From Dyadobacter diqingensis (lineage in GTDB: Bacteria; Bacteroidota; Bacteroidia; Cytophagales; Spirosomataceae), in assembly GCF_024220585.1 (NCBI RefSeq), contig NZ_JAMXKF010000010.1:186359-250358 (forward strand): a stretch of DNA of 64,000 nt, given 5' to 3'. Under the pieces are notes generated by a model that ran no database searches, was not told the DNA's origin, and saw only the letters and a list, made by a program, of their open reading frames with translations. Of the stretch, positions 7,960-16,971 are shown one piece after another (the first letter of the stretch is position 1; each line of letters starts with the position of its first letter). The translations under genes were made by a program, and so were the position numbers.

Positions 7960-9216
7960 TCAATGCGCTTCGCCGGTTTCAAAAGTGATTCTTTTGGTAG
8001 AATCGATTTTTAGCCATAATAGCGCCCCAAAAACAAGAAGAATCGATAAAAGGATAACCGGTGCGTGATAGTTATTTCCAAAGGCAGTTACGAGATACCC
8101 GAATCCGATGGTATTAACTGTGCTGCCGACCAGCCCTGCGGAGTTCATAGCGCCGGTGATGGTGCCCGCGTGTTTTCCTCCGATGTCCATGGCGGTTGAC
8201 CAGGAAGCAGGAATTGTAAAATCCATTAACCCCAAGCCGGCTGACAGTAAAACGGTAGCGGTTGTGTTATCCTTTACAAACACTGAAATCAGCATGAAAA
8301 CTCCTGAAAGTCCCAATCCGGTAAGTGCGACGATGGCCCGGCCCCACCTGGGTCCGATGCGTTTTACAAGATAATCGCACACAAATCCGCCGGAAAGGCA
8401 GCCAACAGCGCCCAGAACAAAGGAAAAGGAAGTGATGAAGGACATGTCTTCGTCATTTAATCCGCGTCCTTTTTGCAAATAAGTGGGCAGCCAGCCCTGA
8501 AAGAAAAATGCTCCGGAGGCATAGCAAAAATACATGCCCATGAGCAGCAGCAAATTGCGGTTTTTGAAAATAGACCAGGAGAATTTATGATTTCCTTCCG
8601 GCAGGTTCCGGTTTTTAAGAATGTTATCAAGTTCTTTTTCCGAGATTCCCTTCATCTGTGAAGGCTCTTCCTTGAACCAGAATTTCCAGAAAATCACCCA
8701 GACAATCCCCAGAATTCCCAGAAAGAAAAAGCTTGCCCGCCATCCAAATTGATTCTGGATCGGTATGACCAGAAAGGGAGTTAAAGCACCGCCAACTCTG
8801 CTGGCTGACCATATCCAGGCCTGTCCGCGTGCCCGTTCAATAGAAGGAAACCATTTTGAAAGTACAATGGAAGAGTTGGGATAAGCGCCTGCTTCCCCGA
8901 TCCCGAAAAGAAAACGGGTGATCAACAGCATACCAAAACCTGTTGCAAAGCCGGTAAGTACCGTGAAAACCGACCACCAGAGCACTACCCGTATCAACAC
9001 TTTTTTTGCTCCCAGCCGGTCTCCCATCAAACCTGTTGGGATTTCAAATCCGCCATAAGCCAACGCGAAAATTCCCAGAACCCATCCGAGCTGCTCTTTA
9101 CTAAGTCCGAGGTCGGTCATAATCCGTGGACTGGCCACGCTAATGGCAATACGATCCAGAAAAGTAATGACGGATAAAAGCGAAAGGGCAAAGAGAACCT
9201 GGTAGCGTTTTTTCAT
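7960..9216 (-). CDS. MFS transporter, anion:cation symporter type (hexuronate-like)
   Basis: A 418-residue inner-membrane protein with about 12 hydrophobic helices and the MFS loop motif GDRLGAKKVL after helix 2. The N-terminus (LSVITFLDRIAISVASPRIM) and RFLFGIGEAGAYPNSS are typical of the ACS subfamily, which includes ExuT and GudP and carries hexuronates, glucarate or galactonate. Location beside GH105 and DUF2264 makes a uronic acid substrate likely (inference). It is monocistronic and convergent with the propeller gene. Confidence 0.88.
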   Translation of the reverse strand: MKKRYQVLFALSLLSVITFLDRIAISVASPRIMTDLGLSKEQLGWVLGIFALAYGGFEIPTGLMGDRLGAKKVLIRVVLWWSVFTVLTGFATGFGMLLITRFLFGIGEAGAYPNSSIVLSKWFPSIERARGQAWIWSASRVGGALTPFLVIPIQNQFGWRASFFFLGILGIVWVIFWKFWFKEEPSQMKGISEKELDNILKNRNLPEGNHKFSWSIFKNRNLLLLMGMYFCYASGAFFFQGWLPTYLQKGRGLNDEDMSFITSFSFVLGAVGCLSGGFVCDYLVKRIGPRWGRAIVALTGLGLSGVFMLISVFVKDNTTATVLLSAGLGLMDFTIPASWSTAMDIGGKHAGTITGAMNSAGLVGSTVNTIGFGYLVTAFGNNYHAPVILLSILLVFGALLWLKIDSTKRITFETGEAH

Positions 9217-9469
9217 GAAACAAGACTGAGAGGGAAATTTCGCCGCAAGTTAACAGAAAAATCAGTCGGGAAACAAGACGGGTTTTCTAAATCAATTTAT
9301 ATCGAAACTGGAATGAATGATGTATTGTAGCGGTACATAGGTAAACTGCATTTGAGAAAGTGTGCTGTATATTTTTAAAAGTCAATAAATTTATACATAT
9401 TTAAGTAATAATATAATATTTTCAATTTCGTTTCTTAGTTGTCTTTTGCCTTTAAACCATAAAAGTCGA

Positions 9470-9865
9470 ATGATAAAAGGCGTATGGATGATCCGGGGAC
9501 TGTTGCTGCTTTTAGGAAGTAGTTTTGCAGACAGTTCATTTTGCCAGGTTTTTACGGGAAGAGTAATCGACTACGAAAAAGCCGCCGGCCTGCCCAACGC
9601 GAATATCAGCGTGCGGGGGAAAAGCGTTGGTGGTATTACAGATCGGGATGGCAATTTTTCCGTTAACATATCCAGAGCCAGTCTTACCGATTCGATCGTG
9701 ATCAGCCACCTGGGTTATGAATCCGTGACGATACCAACGAGGCGGGTGACCTCGAAATTTTACAACATAACACTTTCTCCGATTTCCTATCAGCTTGATG
9801 AATTTATCGCACTGGGCAAACGCAGGTTGGGCATCCCGGGAAATAAGCTGCACAGGCAGCGGTGA
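9470..9865 (+). CDS. Stand-alone carboxypeptidase-regulatory-like domain protein
   Basis: From ATG 9470 the protein has 131 residues: a signal peptide (MIKGVWMIRGLLLLLGSS, Cys/Gln near the end) and one beta-sandwich of the CarboxypepD_reg-like type. The core reads GRVIDYEKAAGLPNANISVR and GGITDRDGNFSVNI. This domain usually precedes a TonB-receptor barrel or a DUF5686 domain. Here the frame ends soon after the domain (GIPGNKLHRQR) and no barrel follows. It may be a genuine small periplasmic protein or the stump of a larger gene. A TTG at 9446 would be an alternative start. No partner gene is apparent. Confidence 0.65.
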   Translation: MIKGVWMIRGLLLLLGSSFADSSFCQVFTGRVIDYEKAAGLPNANISVRGKSVGGITDRDGNFSVNISRASLTDSIVISHLGYESVTIPTRRVTSKFYNITLSPISYQLDEFIALGKRRLGIPGNKLHRQR

Positions 9866-9953
9866 ACCAGCGTGTTAAAAGAAAAATCGACCGGCAATGT
9901 ATTCACAACAACAAAGCCGGGCGAGTAGTCAGAAAATAAGATTCAGTGCTCCA

Positions 9954-11066
9954 TCACACGGTAAGACAGGAAGTATTCTGCGCCTCATACAATGCGGGAT
10001 AGTCGATATACCCTTTATCTCCTCCTTCATAAAATGTGTTTTTATCACCAATGGCGAGCGGTGCGCCTTGGCGAAATCTTTCGACGAGATCAGGATTGGC
10101 TATAAATGGACGACCATATGCGATCATATCGGCTAGCCCGGTCTGTAAAATCGCCTCGCCTGAATCTGCCGTATAACCTCCGGAGAGGATTACTAAATTC
10201 GAAAAACGATTTCTGACATCCCGAATATGTTCCTCAGGAATCGGCGGGAAGCCATTGGTTGACTGATCCGAAAGATGGATGTACAGGATGCCGAGTTGTT
10301 CCATAGCATCGGTAATGTATTGGTGCGTGGACTTTTCTTCGGCATATAATGGCAGGTCATTCAGACCTGCAAAAGGGGAAAGCCGAATTCCCGTTCTGTC
10401 TTTACCAATGGCATCCGCGACGCCTTTCATAATTTCAAGCAGAAAACGGCTCCGATTTATCATATTTCCGCCATACTCGTCGGTTCGCTGGTTGGTATAC
10501 GGATTGAGAAATTGTTCGGGAAGAAAGCCATGTGCACCATGTATTTCCACTCCGTCAAAGCCAATTTCTACCGCACTGATCGCAGCGTTGATATGAGCAT
10601 TGATAAGTTCCTGAACGCCAGTCGTTGTAAGTACCTCTGGCTGGGGCATAGGCAAATGCAGGTCTCCGGGTGTACGAACGGTGCCGGCTGCTTTTACAGC
10701 AGAAGGCGCTACCAGACCCGTTCCGCCCTGATTCAACGGATGCCCGATACGACCGGAATGGACCAGCTGGACAAAAATCTTTCCCTTTCTTTCATGAACC
10801 TCGTTGACGACTTTTTTCCAGGCATTTTTTTGTTCGTTGCTGTAAATCCCGGGGGCGTGGAGATATCCGATACCATTGGGTGCAACAGCGCTGTTTTCGG
10901 CGATGATCAAACCGGCTCCGGCCCGTTGCCCGTAATAAATCGGGGCAGAAGCACCGGGTGTCGCATCAATTGCCCTGCGTCTGCTCATGGGAGCCATCAC
11001 CACGCGGTTTTGAAAAGTGATTGCTTTTGATATTAAAGGTGTTAACAGTTTTTTAGTCAAATTCAT
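9954..11066 (-). CDS. Old Yellow Enzyme family alkene reductase
   Basis: A 370-residue FMN-dependent TIM-barrel enzyme of the NemA/OYE family, which reduces activated C=C bonds of alpha,beta-unsaturated carbonyls and some nitro compounds using NAD(P)H. Family motifs: NRVVMAPMSRRRA near the start, the substrate-binding His pair at His176 and His179 (HGAHG), NPYTNQRTDEYGG, and the FMN phosphate site around GGYTADSGE and AYGRPFIANPDLV. The residue two after His179 is Phe181, where the family normally has the proton-donor Tyr. An AraC gene is divergent across 84 bp and is the likely regulator. Confidence 0.93.
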   Translation of the reverse strand: MNLTKKLLTPLISKAITFQNRVVMAPMSRRRAIDATPGASAPIYYGQRAGAGLIIAENSAVAPNGIGYLHAPGIYSNEQKNAWKKVVNEVHERKGKIFVQLVHSGRIGHPLNQGGTGLVAPSAVKAAGTVRTPGDLHLPMPQPEVLTTTGVQELINAHINAAISAVEIGFDGVEIHGAHGFLPEQFLNPYTNQRTDEYGGNMINRSRFLLEIMKGVADAIGKDRTGIRLSPFAGLNDLPLYAEEKSTHQYITDAMEQLGILYIHLSDQSTNGFPPIPEEHIRDVRNRFSNLVILSGGYTADSGEAILQTGLADMIAYGRPFIANPDLVERFRQGAPLAIGDKNTFYEGGDKGYIDYPALYEAQNTSCLTV

Positions 11067-11092
11067 GATCGTTTTTTTGCTTCAAAATTACC

Positions 11093-11100
11093 GGCTTAAC
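11093..11100 (-). promoter_or_regulatory. Candidate -7 element of the OYE gene
   Basis: CAAAATTA on the plus strand reads TAATTTTG on the minus strand, a match to TAnnTTTG. It would start transcription about 20 nt before the OYE start codon. A matching upstream TTTG is not clear, so confidence is limited. Confidence 0.35.
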
Positions 11101-11150
11101 CGGTGGCGCAACAGTGATAAAGACGGGTTTCTTTTGTAGTTTTACAGGTT

Positions 11151-12014
11151 ATGAAGCACAAACAATTACACCAACCTTTTGAACTCTATGTCTCCGACAT
11201 GGCCTGTTGGCGTGAGCGGCCGTTGGTTTATCATTTTTTTGAAATCGTGCAGGTTTTGGAAGGAGAGGGCACCAGAATTGTGAATCGCAACCGGTTTCCG
11301 TATAAAAAAGGCAGCATATTTTTGTTTACACCGCTCGATTGCCGGGGTTTTGACATCACCAATGTTACGCGTTTTTGTTCGATCCGGTTTTCGGAAATTT
11401 TCCTCGGCCAATGCCGGAGTACTGAAGACCGCGAGCGAATTACGCTTCGGCTTAAACAGCTTGAACATATATTTTATCATCATAACCGATTTCAGGAATT
11501 GCTGATCAAAAGTCCGGGTGATTGTCAGATGATTTCCACGTTGATTGCCAGTATGATCGGCGAATACCAACAAAAGCAATCGTATCACGAAGAGAATTTG
11601 CAGCATTTCGTAACGCTGATCCTGAATGTACTGGCGCGCAACGTGTCTGACAGTGCCGGCACCACGGCGACGGGAATGGATTCGGAGCCGTTGATTAATA
11701 AACTCTTGCTGCATGTCCGTCAGCATATCAACGAGTCTGAAAAGTTAAGAATTGATTATCTGGCCGGTCACTTTAATCTTTCTGCCAATTATGTGGGCGA
11801 GTATTTTCGAAAATTCACGGGAGAAAGTCTTCAGCAATATATCACGCAGTACAAAATAAAACTGGTGCAGCAACGCCTGGCTCATAGTTCGCTGACCGTA
11901 AGCCAGATTGCCGAGGAACTTGGCTTTACGGATGAAAGCCATTTGAGCAGACAATTCCGGAAACACAGCGGTGTCAGTCCGGTTGAATACAGGAAGAATA
12001 TCAGAACGGTTTGA
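11151..12014 (+). CDS. AraC family transcriptional regulator
   Basis: A 287-residue regulator. The N-terminal half is a cupin with YHFFEIVQVLEGEG and YKKGSIFLFTP. The C-terminal AraC HTH pair has FNLSANYVGEYFRKFTGESL and IAEELGFTDESHLSRQFRKH, ending SPVEYRK. It is transcribed divergently from the OYE gene with 84 bp between the start codons, the classic arrangement for a regulator controlling the enzyme and itself. The inducing ligand is probably an electrophile or a substrate of the reductase (inference). Confidence 0.93.
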   Translation: MKHKQLHQPFELYVSDMACWRERPLVYHFFEIVQVLEGEGTRIVNRNRFPYKKGSIFLFTPLDCRGFDITNVTRFCSIRFSEIFLGQCRSTEDRERITLRLKQLEHIFYHHNRFQELLIKSPGDCQMISTLIASMIGEYQQKQSYHEENLQHFVTLILNVLARNVSDSAGTTATGMDSEPLINKLLLHVRQHINESEKLRIDYLAGHFNLSANYVGEYFRKFTGESLQQYITQYKIKLVQQRLAHSSLTVSQIAEELGFTDESHLSRQFRKHSGVSPVEYRKNIRTV

Positions 12015-12134
12015 CTGTCAACGGTAAAGTTTTGGTTTGCAGCGAAGTTTTACGGAAAGTACTTACAGGGAAACTTGCCTTTTGGGTTCGGGTACAATTA
12101 TTGTACGCTCCGCTGAAAACAAACTTTACTCAAC

Positions 12135-12236
12135 ATGAAAAGATTAAGAAATAAGCATTTTATAAGCCAGTTGTGCGATGTGATTAGCCCGCCTGATCAG
12201 CGTGAGATAAGTCCGGGTGATACCAGTAAAATTTAG
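12135..12236 (+). CDS. Possible 33-residue small ORF
   Basis: In the 273-bp gap between the AraC and SDR genes, ATG 12135 opens a frame of 33 residues starting MKRLRNKHFI and ending in a TAG. The N-terminus is basic and nothing is recognisable. It may be a leader peptide or chance. It is listed because it has an ATG, lies in a plausible transcript and is too short for routine gene finders. Confidence 0.18.
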   Translation: MKRLRNKHFISQLCDVISPPDQREISPGDTSKI

Positions 12237-12287
12237 TAAAGTGCTGTTTAATAGTATGATAAATAAATTTTCATAAAACATCTGATC

Positions 12288-13328
12288 ATGAAAGATTCAA
12301 CGCCTACAGTGCCTTTTATCTCCCGGAAAACTGCCGTTGCGGCGGCTTTGGGAGTCGGATTATTTGCTTTGGGGAAAACGATTTATGACGAAATGACCAG
12401 GTATGATCTCAAAGGCAAAGTTGTGCTTATCACCGGCGGTTCACGTGGGCTGGGGTTGGCAATGGCGAGATTGTTGGCTGCAAAAGGTGCTAAACTGGTG
12501 ATCTGTGCAAGAAATACAGAACAGCTTGAAAATGCCCGGATGGAACTTTTGGAGCAGGGCGCAGAGGTTTTAGCTATCGAGGCGGATGTAAGCAATCAGG
12601 GCGAAGTGAACAGGATGGTGCAAAGGGCGATCAACCGTTTCGGACAGCTGGACGTGCTGATCAACAATGCCGGCATTATGATGGTTGGTGCCGAGGATGT
12701 GATGAATGTGGAGGAATATAAAAAGGTGATGGATACGAATTTGTGGTCGGCACTGTATACGATAAAAGCGGCCATTCCGCAGTTTTTAAGTCAGAAAGGC
12801 GGACGCATTGTCAATATTTGTTCAATAGGAGGCAAAATTGCAGTGCCGCATATGCTGCCTTACAGCGTAAGCAAATTTGCAATGGTAGGACTTTCAGAAG
12901 GGTTGGGCGCGGAATTAAAAAAGGATAATATTCAGGTAACCACTGTTATTCCCAACCTCATGCGGACGGGGAGCCCCAGAAATGTTTGGATCAAAGGTGA
13001 TCACCAGGCAGAGTATGAGTGGTTTAAGCTGGCCGATTCACTTCCGTTTCTTTCTCAGGATGCTGACGAGGCTGCAAAAGCGGTGATTCAGGCTCTGGAG
13101 TATGGCAACAATGAGGTGATTCTTACCCAAACGGCGAAGGTGATGGTTGCACTTAAGGGGTTGATGCCGGGAAGTATGAGCTCAGTTTTACAGTTGGTAA
13201 ACCGGTTTCTTCCCAAAAGCGGAAACGATCATCAGATCAGGCGGGGCTGGGAGAGCGAAACAAAATTGTCCAACGGCTGGCTTGCTTCGCTTACCAATGA
13301 GGCCGCTTATAAATTCAACGAAGTTTGA
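12288..13328 (+). CDS. Membrane-anchored SDR family oxidoreductase
   Basis: A 346-residue SDR with an N-terminal hydrophobic helix (AVAAALGVGLFALGKTIYDE, about residues 17-36) ahead of the Rossmann domain. Motifs: TGGSRGLG for cofactor, NNAG, the catalytic Ser in CSIGGK and the catalytic Tyr/Lys in YSVSK. The C-terminal about 90 residues extend past the usual SDR end. The single N-terminal helix suggests the inner-membrane face; a cleaved signal is unlikely because no cleavage motif follows. It ends in a perfect 17-bp hairpin shared with the next SDR. The substrate is unknown. Confidence 0.88.
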   Translation: MKDSTPTVPFISRKTAVAAALGVGLFALGKTIYDEMTRYDLKGKVVLITGGSRGLGLAMARLLAAKGAKLVICARNTEQLENARMELLEQGAEVLAIEADVSNQGEVNRMVQRAINRFGQLDVLINNAGIMMVGAEDVMNVEEYKKVMDTNLWSALYTIKAAIPQFLSQKGGRIVNICSIGGKIAVPHMLPYSVSKFAMVGLSEGLGAELKKDNIQVTTVIPNLMRTGSPRNVWIKGDHQAEYEWFKLADSLPFLSQDADEAAKAVIQALEYGNNEVILTQTAKVMVALKGLMPGSMSSVLQLVNRFLPKSGNDHQIRRGWESETKLSNGWLASLTNEAAYKFNEV

Positions 13329-13343
13329 GTCAAATGATTACTG

Positions 13344-13387
13344 AATCAAAAATCCCTGACAGATGTATCGGTCAGGGATTTTTGATT
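13344..13387. terminator. Bidirectional terminator, 17-bp perfect stem
   Basis: The arms 13344-13360 and 13371-13387 are perfectly complementary (core ATCCCTGAC / GTCAGGGAT) with a 10-nt loop. A- and T-rich flanks act as U-tracts in both directions. It separates two convergent SDR genes. Confidence 0.85.
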
Positions 13388-13411
13388 TAACGAACATAGG
13401 TGAACGGGATC

Positions 13412-14209
13412 TTATTCCTCTCCGACAGGTTTTTGCTGTTCGTTTAACAGATGCGCGTTCGTGCTGTCGGGAAGTACGGCCGACATCGCCATCTGAACCT
13501 TGTTTTTGAATCCCGAAATTACTTTATTCTTGTCGGCCATCAGCGCATTATAACCATCCAGAGCCACATCGGCGGGATCTGCCATGGCGCTTTTGTCTTG
13601 TACGGCCTTGCTTTCAAGCATATCCGCCTTGTTGAAAAAATCAGTATCCGTAACGCCCGGCATCAATGCCGTAACTGTAATTTCAAATCCACTGACCTCC
13701 TCCCTGACTGCTTCTGTGAACGACAGTACATAGGCTTTGGTGGCATGATATACGGCCTGCCACGGCCCGGGCACCTTACTTGCGATTGAAGCGAGGTTCA
13801 GGATCTTGCCAGAATTCCGTTGCGTCATGTCTTTCAAAAAACATTTGGTCAGAATCGTGAGGGCGGACACGTTGAGGTCAATGATGTTCAGTTCCCGATT
13901 GATGTCTGTATCGATAAATTCGCCGTAAACACCTTGTCCGGCATTGTTAACCAGCACGTCAACCTGCATGCTCCGGGATGTAATTTCTTCGTAAAGTGAA
14001 AAAACTTCATCGCGGTTAAAAAGGTCCCTGACAATAGGGATGACGTCAATGGTGTCCGTTTTGAGCTTTTCTGCTGTTTGCGCCAAAGTTTGCGCATCAC
14101 GGCCTACGATGATTAAGTTATACTCGTCTTTTGCAAATAATTTTGCCAGTTCGAACCCGATTCCGCTGCTTGCACCGGTGATCAGGGCATATTTTTGTGA
14201 TGTTACCAT
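13412..14209 (-). CDS. SDR family oxidoreductase (DltE/YqjQ-like)
   Basis: A 265-residue SDR with TGASSGIG near residues 11-18, NNAGQGVYGEF, the catalytic Ser in LASIASK and the Tyr/Lys pair in YHATK. The pattern PGPWQAVYHATKAYVLSF is typical of the DltE-like SDR group. It is cytoplasmic with no signal peptide. It is convergent with the membrane-anchored SDR and divergent from the GH9 gene. No operon partner is seen and the substrate is unknown. Confidence 0.9.
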   Translation of the reverse strand: MVTSQKYALITGASSGIGFELAKLFAKDEYNLIIVGRDAQTLAQTAEKLKTDTIDVIPIVRDLFNRDEVFSLYEEITSRSMQVDVLVNNAGQGVYGEFIDTDINRELNIIDLNVSALTILTKCFLKDMTQRNSGKILNLASIASKVPGPWQAVYHATKAYVLSFTEAVREEVSGFEITVTALMPGVTDTDFFNKADMLESKAVQDKSAMADPADVALDGYNALMADKNKVISGFKNKVQMAMSAVLPDSTNAHLLNEQQKPVGEE

Positions 14210-14424
14210 GGTTTTTCATTTGCGTTGCTGATGTTCGGGTTAAGCTTAAAATAACATGCCTGAGGAGACTCCCCATATTGCAGCCCGATCCTTAAATCGA
14301 TAACTTCGGGCTGAAAATTTTTCAAAAATTCCTGAGCCTTGATATGAAATTTATCGTGAACACCTTTAAACAGCCATTGAAAATATTTAATGGATCAGAG
14401 CGACGCCTTTTAAAACAAGAGAGG

Positions 14425-16929
14425 ATGATCGGTTTTCAAAACTTATTCTGTTTTTTGTTTCTGGCCATCAGTACATTGGGGTATGCAGAACCACAGAGTT
14501 CATGGATCCGTATTAATCAACTGGGTTATTTGCCTGCGGGTGTTAAGGTGGCGGTTTGGGGAAACAAGTCAGGGAATGTACCGGCTGTTTTTCAGGTATT
14601 TGATTCTAAAACTTCTAAAATTGTTTTCTCCGGCAAAACCGGTAAAACCTATGGCAGTTACGGCCCGTTCAAACAGGTAGTGAGGCTTAATTTTACTGCC
14701 TTGGCAACCGAAGGGAGTTATTACATCAAATGTGGAGAAGCTTCGTCTCCTGTATTTCGTATCGGTAAAGACGTTTATGCAGGTGCAGCAGATTTCGGGC
14801 TTCGATACATGCGCCAGCAGCGAAGTGGTTTCAACCCCTTTTTGAAAGATTCCTGTCATACAACCGATGGTTATACCATGTATGGTCCCATGCCCGATAG
14901 CACCCGGATTGATGCGTCGGGAGGGTGGCATGATGCAACGGATTACCTGCAATACGCCACTACGTCGGCTAATGCAACATATCATTTGCTGGCTGCTTAT
15001 CGCGATTTTCCAGAGGTTTTTGCTGACAAGCATATGGCAAACGGTCTGAACGGAAGCAATGGCTCGGCGGATGTCCTGGATGAGGCACGCTGGGGAATAA
15101 ACTGGCTGCTGAAAATGCACCCGAGAAAGGACTGGCTTTTCAACCAGCTTGCGGACGACCGGGATCATGTGGGTTTCCGGCTGCCTACAAAAGATTCGGC
15201 GGATTATGGTGTCGGACCCGGAAAAGGACGACCCGTTTATTTTGCTTCCGGAGCACCGCAGGGTTTGGGGAAATACAAGAACAAATCTACCGGCGTAGCA
15301 TCCATTGCGGGGAAATTTGCAAGCGCCTTTGCGCTGGGGGCATCGCTATACAAAAAAACGGAACCTGGTTTTTCGGTTTTGCTGTCGGAAAAATCGCGGT
15401 CGGCCTATCAGCTGGGACTGGATAAACCGGGCGTTGCACAAACTGCGCCAAACCGGAGCCCGTATTTCTATGAGGAAGATAACTGGACCGACGATATGGA
15501 ACTGGGTTCCGCTGCTTTGTACCAGTTAACGGGAGAAAAGAAATATCTGGGAGAGTCGGTTATTTACAGTGCCATGGAAAAGGTTACGCCCTGGATGGGT
15601 GCGGACACGGCCCGGCATTATCAGTGGTATCCCTTTCATAACTTTGGGCATTATGAACTGGCGAAAAAGGCTGATCCAAAAACGAAAGCGGAGATGATCC
15701 GTTATTATAAACAGGGTATTGAAGCCGTTTGGAAAAAGGCATCCCAAAATGGGTTCTTCCGCGGGGTTCCTTTTATCTGGTGTTCCAATAACCTGACGAC
15801 CTCGTTTGTGATTCAATGTTATCTTTATCGTGCGTTGAGTGGCGATAACCAGTTTGCGGAATTGGAGCAGGCCGGTTTTGACTGGCTCTTTGGCTGTAAT
15901 CCCTGGGGGAAATCGATGGTTTATGGCTTGCCTGCCGATGGCGATACGCCCAGGTTTCCACATTCCTCGCTCACTCTTCTTTACAAATATCCGTTGGATG
16001 GCGGATTGGTCGACGGGCCGGTTTATGGCAGTATTTTCAAAAATCTGAAAGGGCTGACCTTATCGCAGGAGGATAAATATGCTGAATTTCAATCCGATTA
16101 TGTAGTCTATCATGACGACTTTGGGGATTACAGTACCAACGAACCGACCATGGATGGCACGGCTTCTCTGGTTTACCTGCTCGCGGCAAAGCAACATGAG
16201 TCAGGAGGGGGCAAGGCCGGAAAACAACCGCTGAGATCACATGGCGCAATCATCCGTGGTGATCAGACGAATAAGAAAATCGCCCTTGTTTTTACAGGAG
16301 ACGAATATGCGGACGGCGGGAAGTATATTGCCGAAACTTTGAAGGCGAAAAATGTAAAAGCGTCCTTTTTTCTGACCGGTAATTTTTACCGGAACAAAGA
16401 TTTTAAACCGGTGATCGAGTCATTACGGAAGCAGGGGAATTATCTTGGTTCGCATTCGGACAAACATTTACTGTATTGCGACTGGCAGAACCGAGACAGT
16501 CTATTGATAACCCGGCAGGAGTTTGAAACCGATATGAACAGTGCCTACGTAGCGTTGAAAAACTTCAACATCACGAAAGAAAAAGCGCGTTTCTTTCTTC
16601 CTCCTTACGAATGGTATAACGACTCGATAGCAAACTGGACAGCACAAATGGGGTTGCAACTGATCAATTATTCGCCCGGAACGCGCAGCAACGCCGATTA
16701 TACCTTTCCTGAAATGGGTGACAGATATGTTGACAGTGAAACCATTTACCAGTCGATCGTAGCTAAGGAAAAACAGACTAATGAAGGTTTGAACGGTTTT
16801 ATTCTTTTGATGCATCTCGGGACGGACCCGAGGCGAAAGGATAAATTTTATAAATATCTTCCGCGGCTGATCAACGAAATGAAAAGCAGGGGATATCAGT
16901 TTGTGACGGTCAATGATATGTTATTTTGA
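14425..16929 (+). CDS. Secreted GH9 glycoside hydrolase fused to a NodB-like domain
   Basis: From ATG 14425 the protein has 834 residues: signal peptide ending GYAEP, an Ig-like cellulase N domain (starts WIRINQLGYLPAG), a GH9 (alpha/alpha)6 catalytic domain and a C-terminal polysaccharide-deacetylase-like (NodB) domain from about residue 605. GH9 catalytic residues look intact: Asp170 and Asp173 in GGWHDATDY, and the acid Glu573 in NEPTMDG. In NodB, motif 2 (HSDKH) is kept but motif 1 is FTGDEY, so the usual base Asp is Gly, and motif 3 is LPPY in place of RxPY. It probably cuts a beta-linked plant or microbial glycan. An upstream ATG at 14344 adds 27 non-signal residues. Confidence 0.88.
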   Translation: MIGFQNLFCFLFLAISTLGYAEPQSSWIRINQLGYLPAGVKVAVWGNKSGNVPAVFQVFDSKTSKIVFSGKTGKTYGSYGPFKQVVRLNFTALATEGSYYIKCGEASSPVFRIGKDVYAGAADFGLRYMRQQRSGFNPFLKDSCHTTDGYTMYGPMPDSTRIDASGGWHDATDYLQYATTSANATYHLLAAYRDFPEVFADKHMANGLNGSNGSADVLDEARWGINWLLKMHPRKDWLFNQLADDRDHVGFRLPTKDSADYGVGPGKGRPVYFASGAPQGLGKYKNKSTGVASIAGKFASAFALGASLYKKTEPGFSVLLSEKSRSAYQLGLDKPGVAQTAPNRSPYFYEEDNWTDDMELGSAALYQLTGEKKYLGESVIYSAMEKVTPWMGADTARHYQWYPFHNFGHYELAKKADPKTKAEMIRYYKQGIEAVWKKASQNGFFRGVPFIWCSNNLTTSFVIQCYLYRALSGDNQFAELEQAGFDWLFGCNPWGKSMVYGLPADGDTPRFPHSSLTLLYKYPLDGGLVDGPVYGSIFKNLKGLTLSQEDKYAEFQSDYVVYHDDFGDYSTNEPTMDGTASLVYLLAAKQHESGGGKAGKQPLRSHGAIIRGDQTNKKIALVFTGDEYADGGKYIAETLKAKNVKASFFLTGNFYRNKDFKPVIESLRKQGNYLGSHSDKHLLYCDWQNRDSLLITRQEFETDMNSAYVALKNFNITKEKARFFLPPYEWYNDSIANWTAQMGLQLINYSPGTRSNADYTFPEMGDRYVDSETIYQSIVAKEKQTNEGLNGFILLMHLGTDPRRKDKFYKYLPRLINEMKSRGYQFVTVNDMLF

Positions 16930-16937
16930 AAAAGGTG

Positions 16938-16970
16938 ACGGAGCTTCTTACTGGAAGAAGCTCCGTTTTT
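16938..16970. terminator. Bidirectional terminator after GH9 gene
   Basis: ACGGAGCTTCTT (16938-16949) pairs perfectly with AAGAAGCTCCGT (16955-16966) around a 5-nt loop, followed by T residues. It sits between the stop codons of the convergent GH9 and FG-GAP genes. Confidence 0.85.
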
Positions 16971-16971
16971 A

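Noticed and set aside
10512..11030. Plus-strand 172-residue ORF opposite the OYE gene
   Set aside because: Cys- and Arg-rich translation without a recognisable fold, antisense to a well-conserved enzyme.
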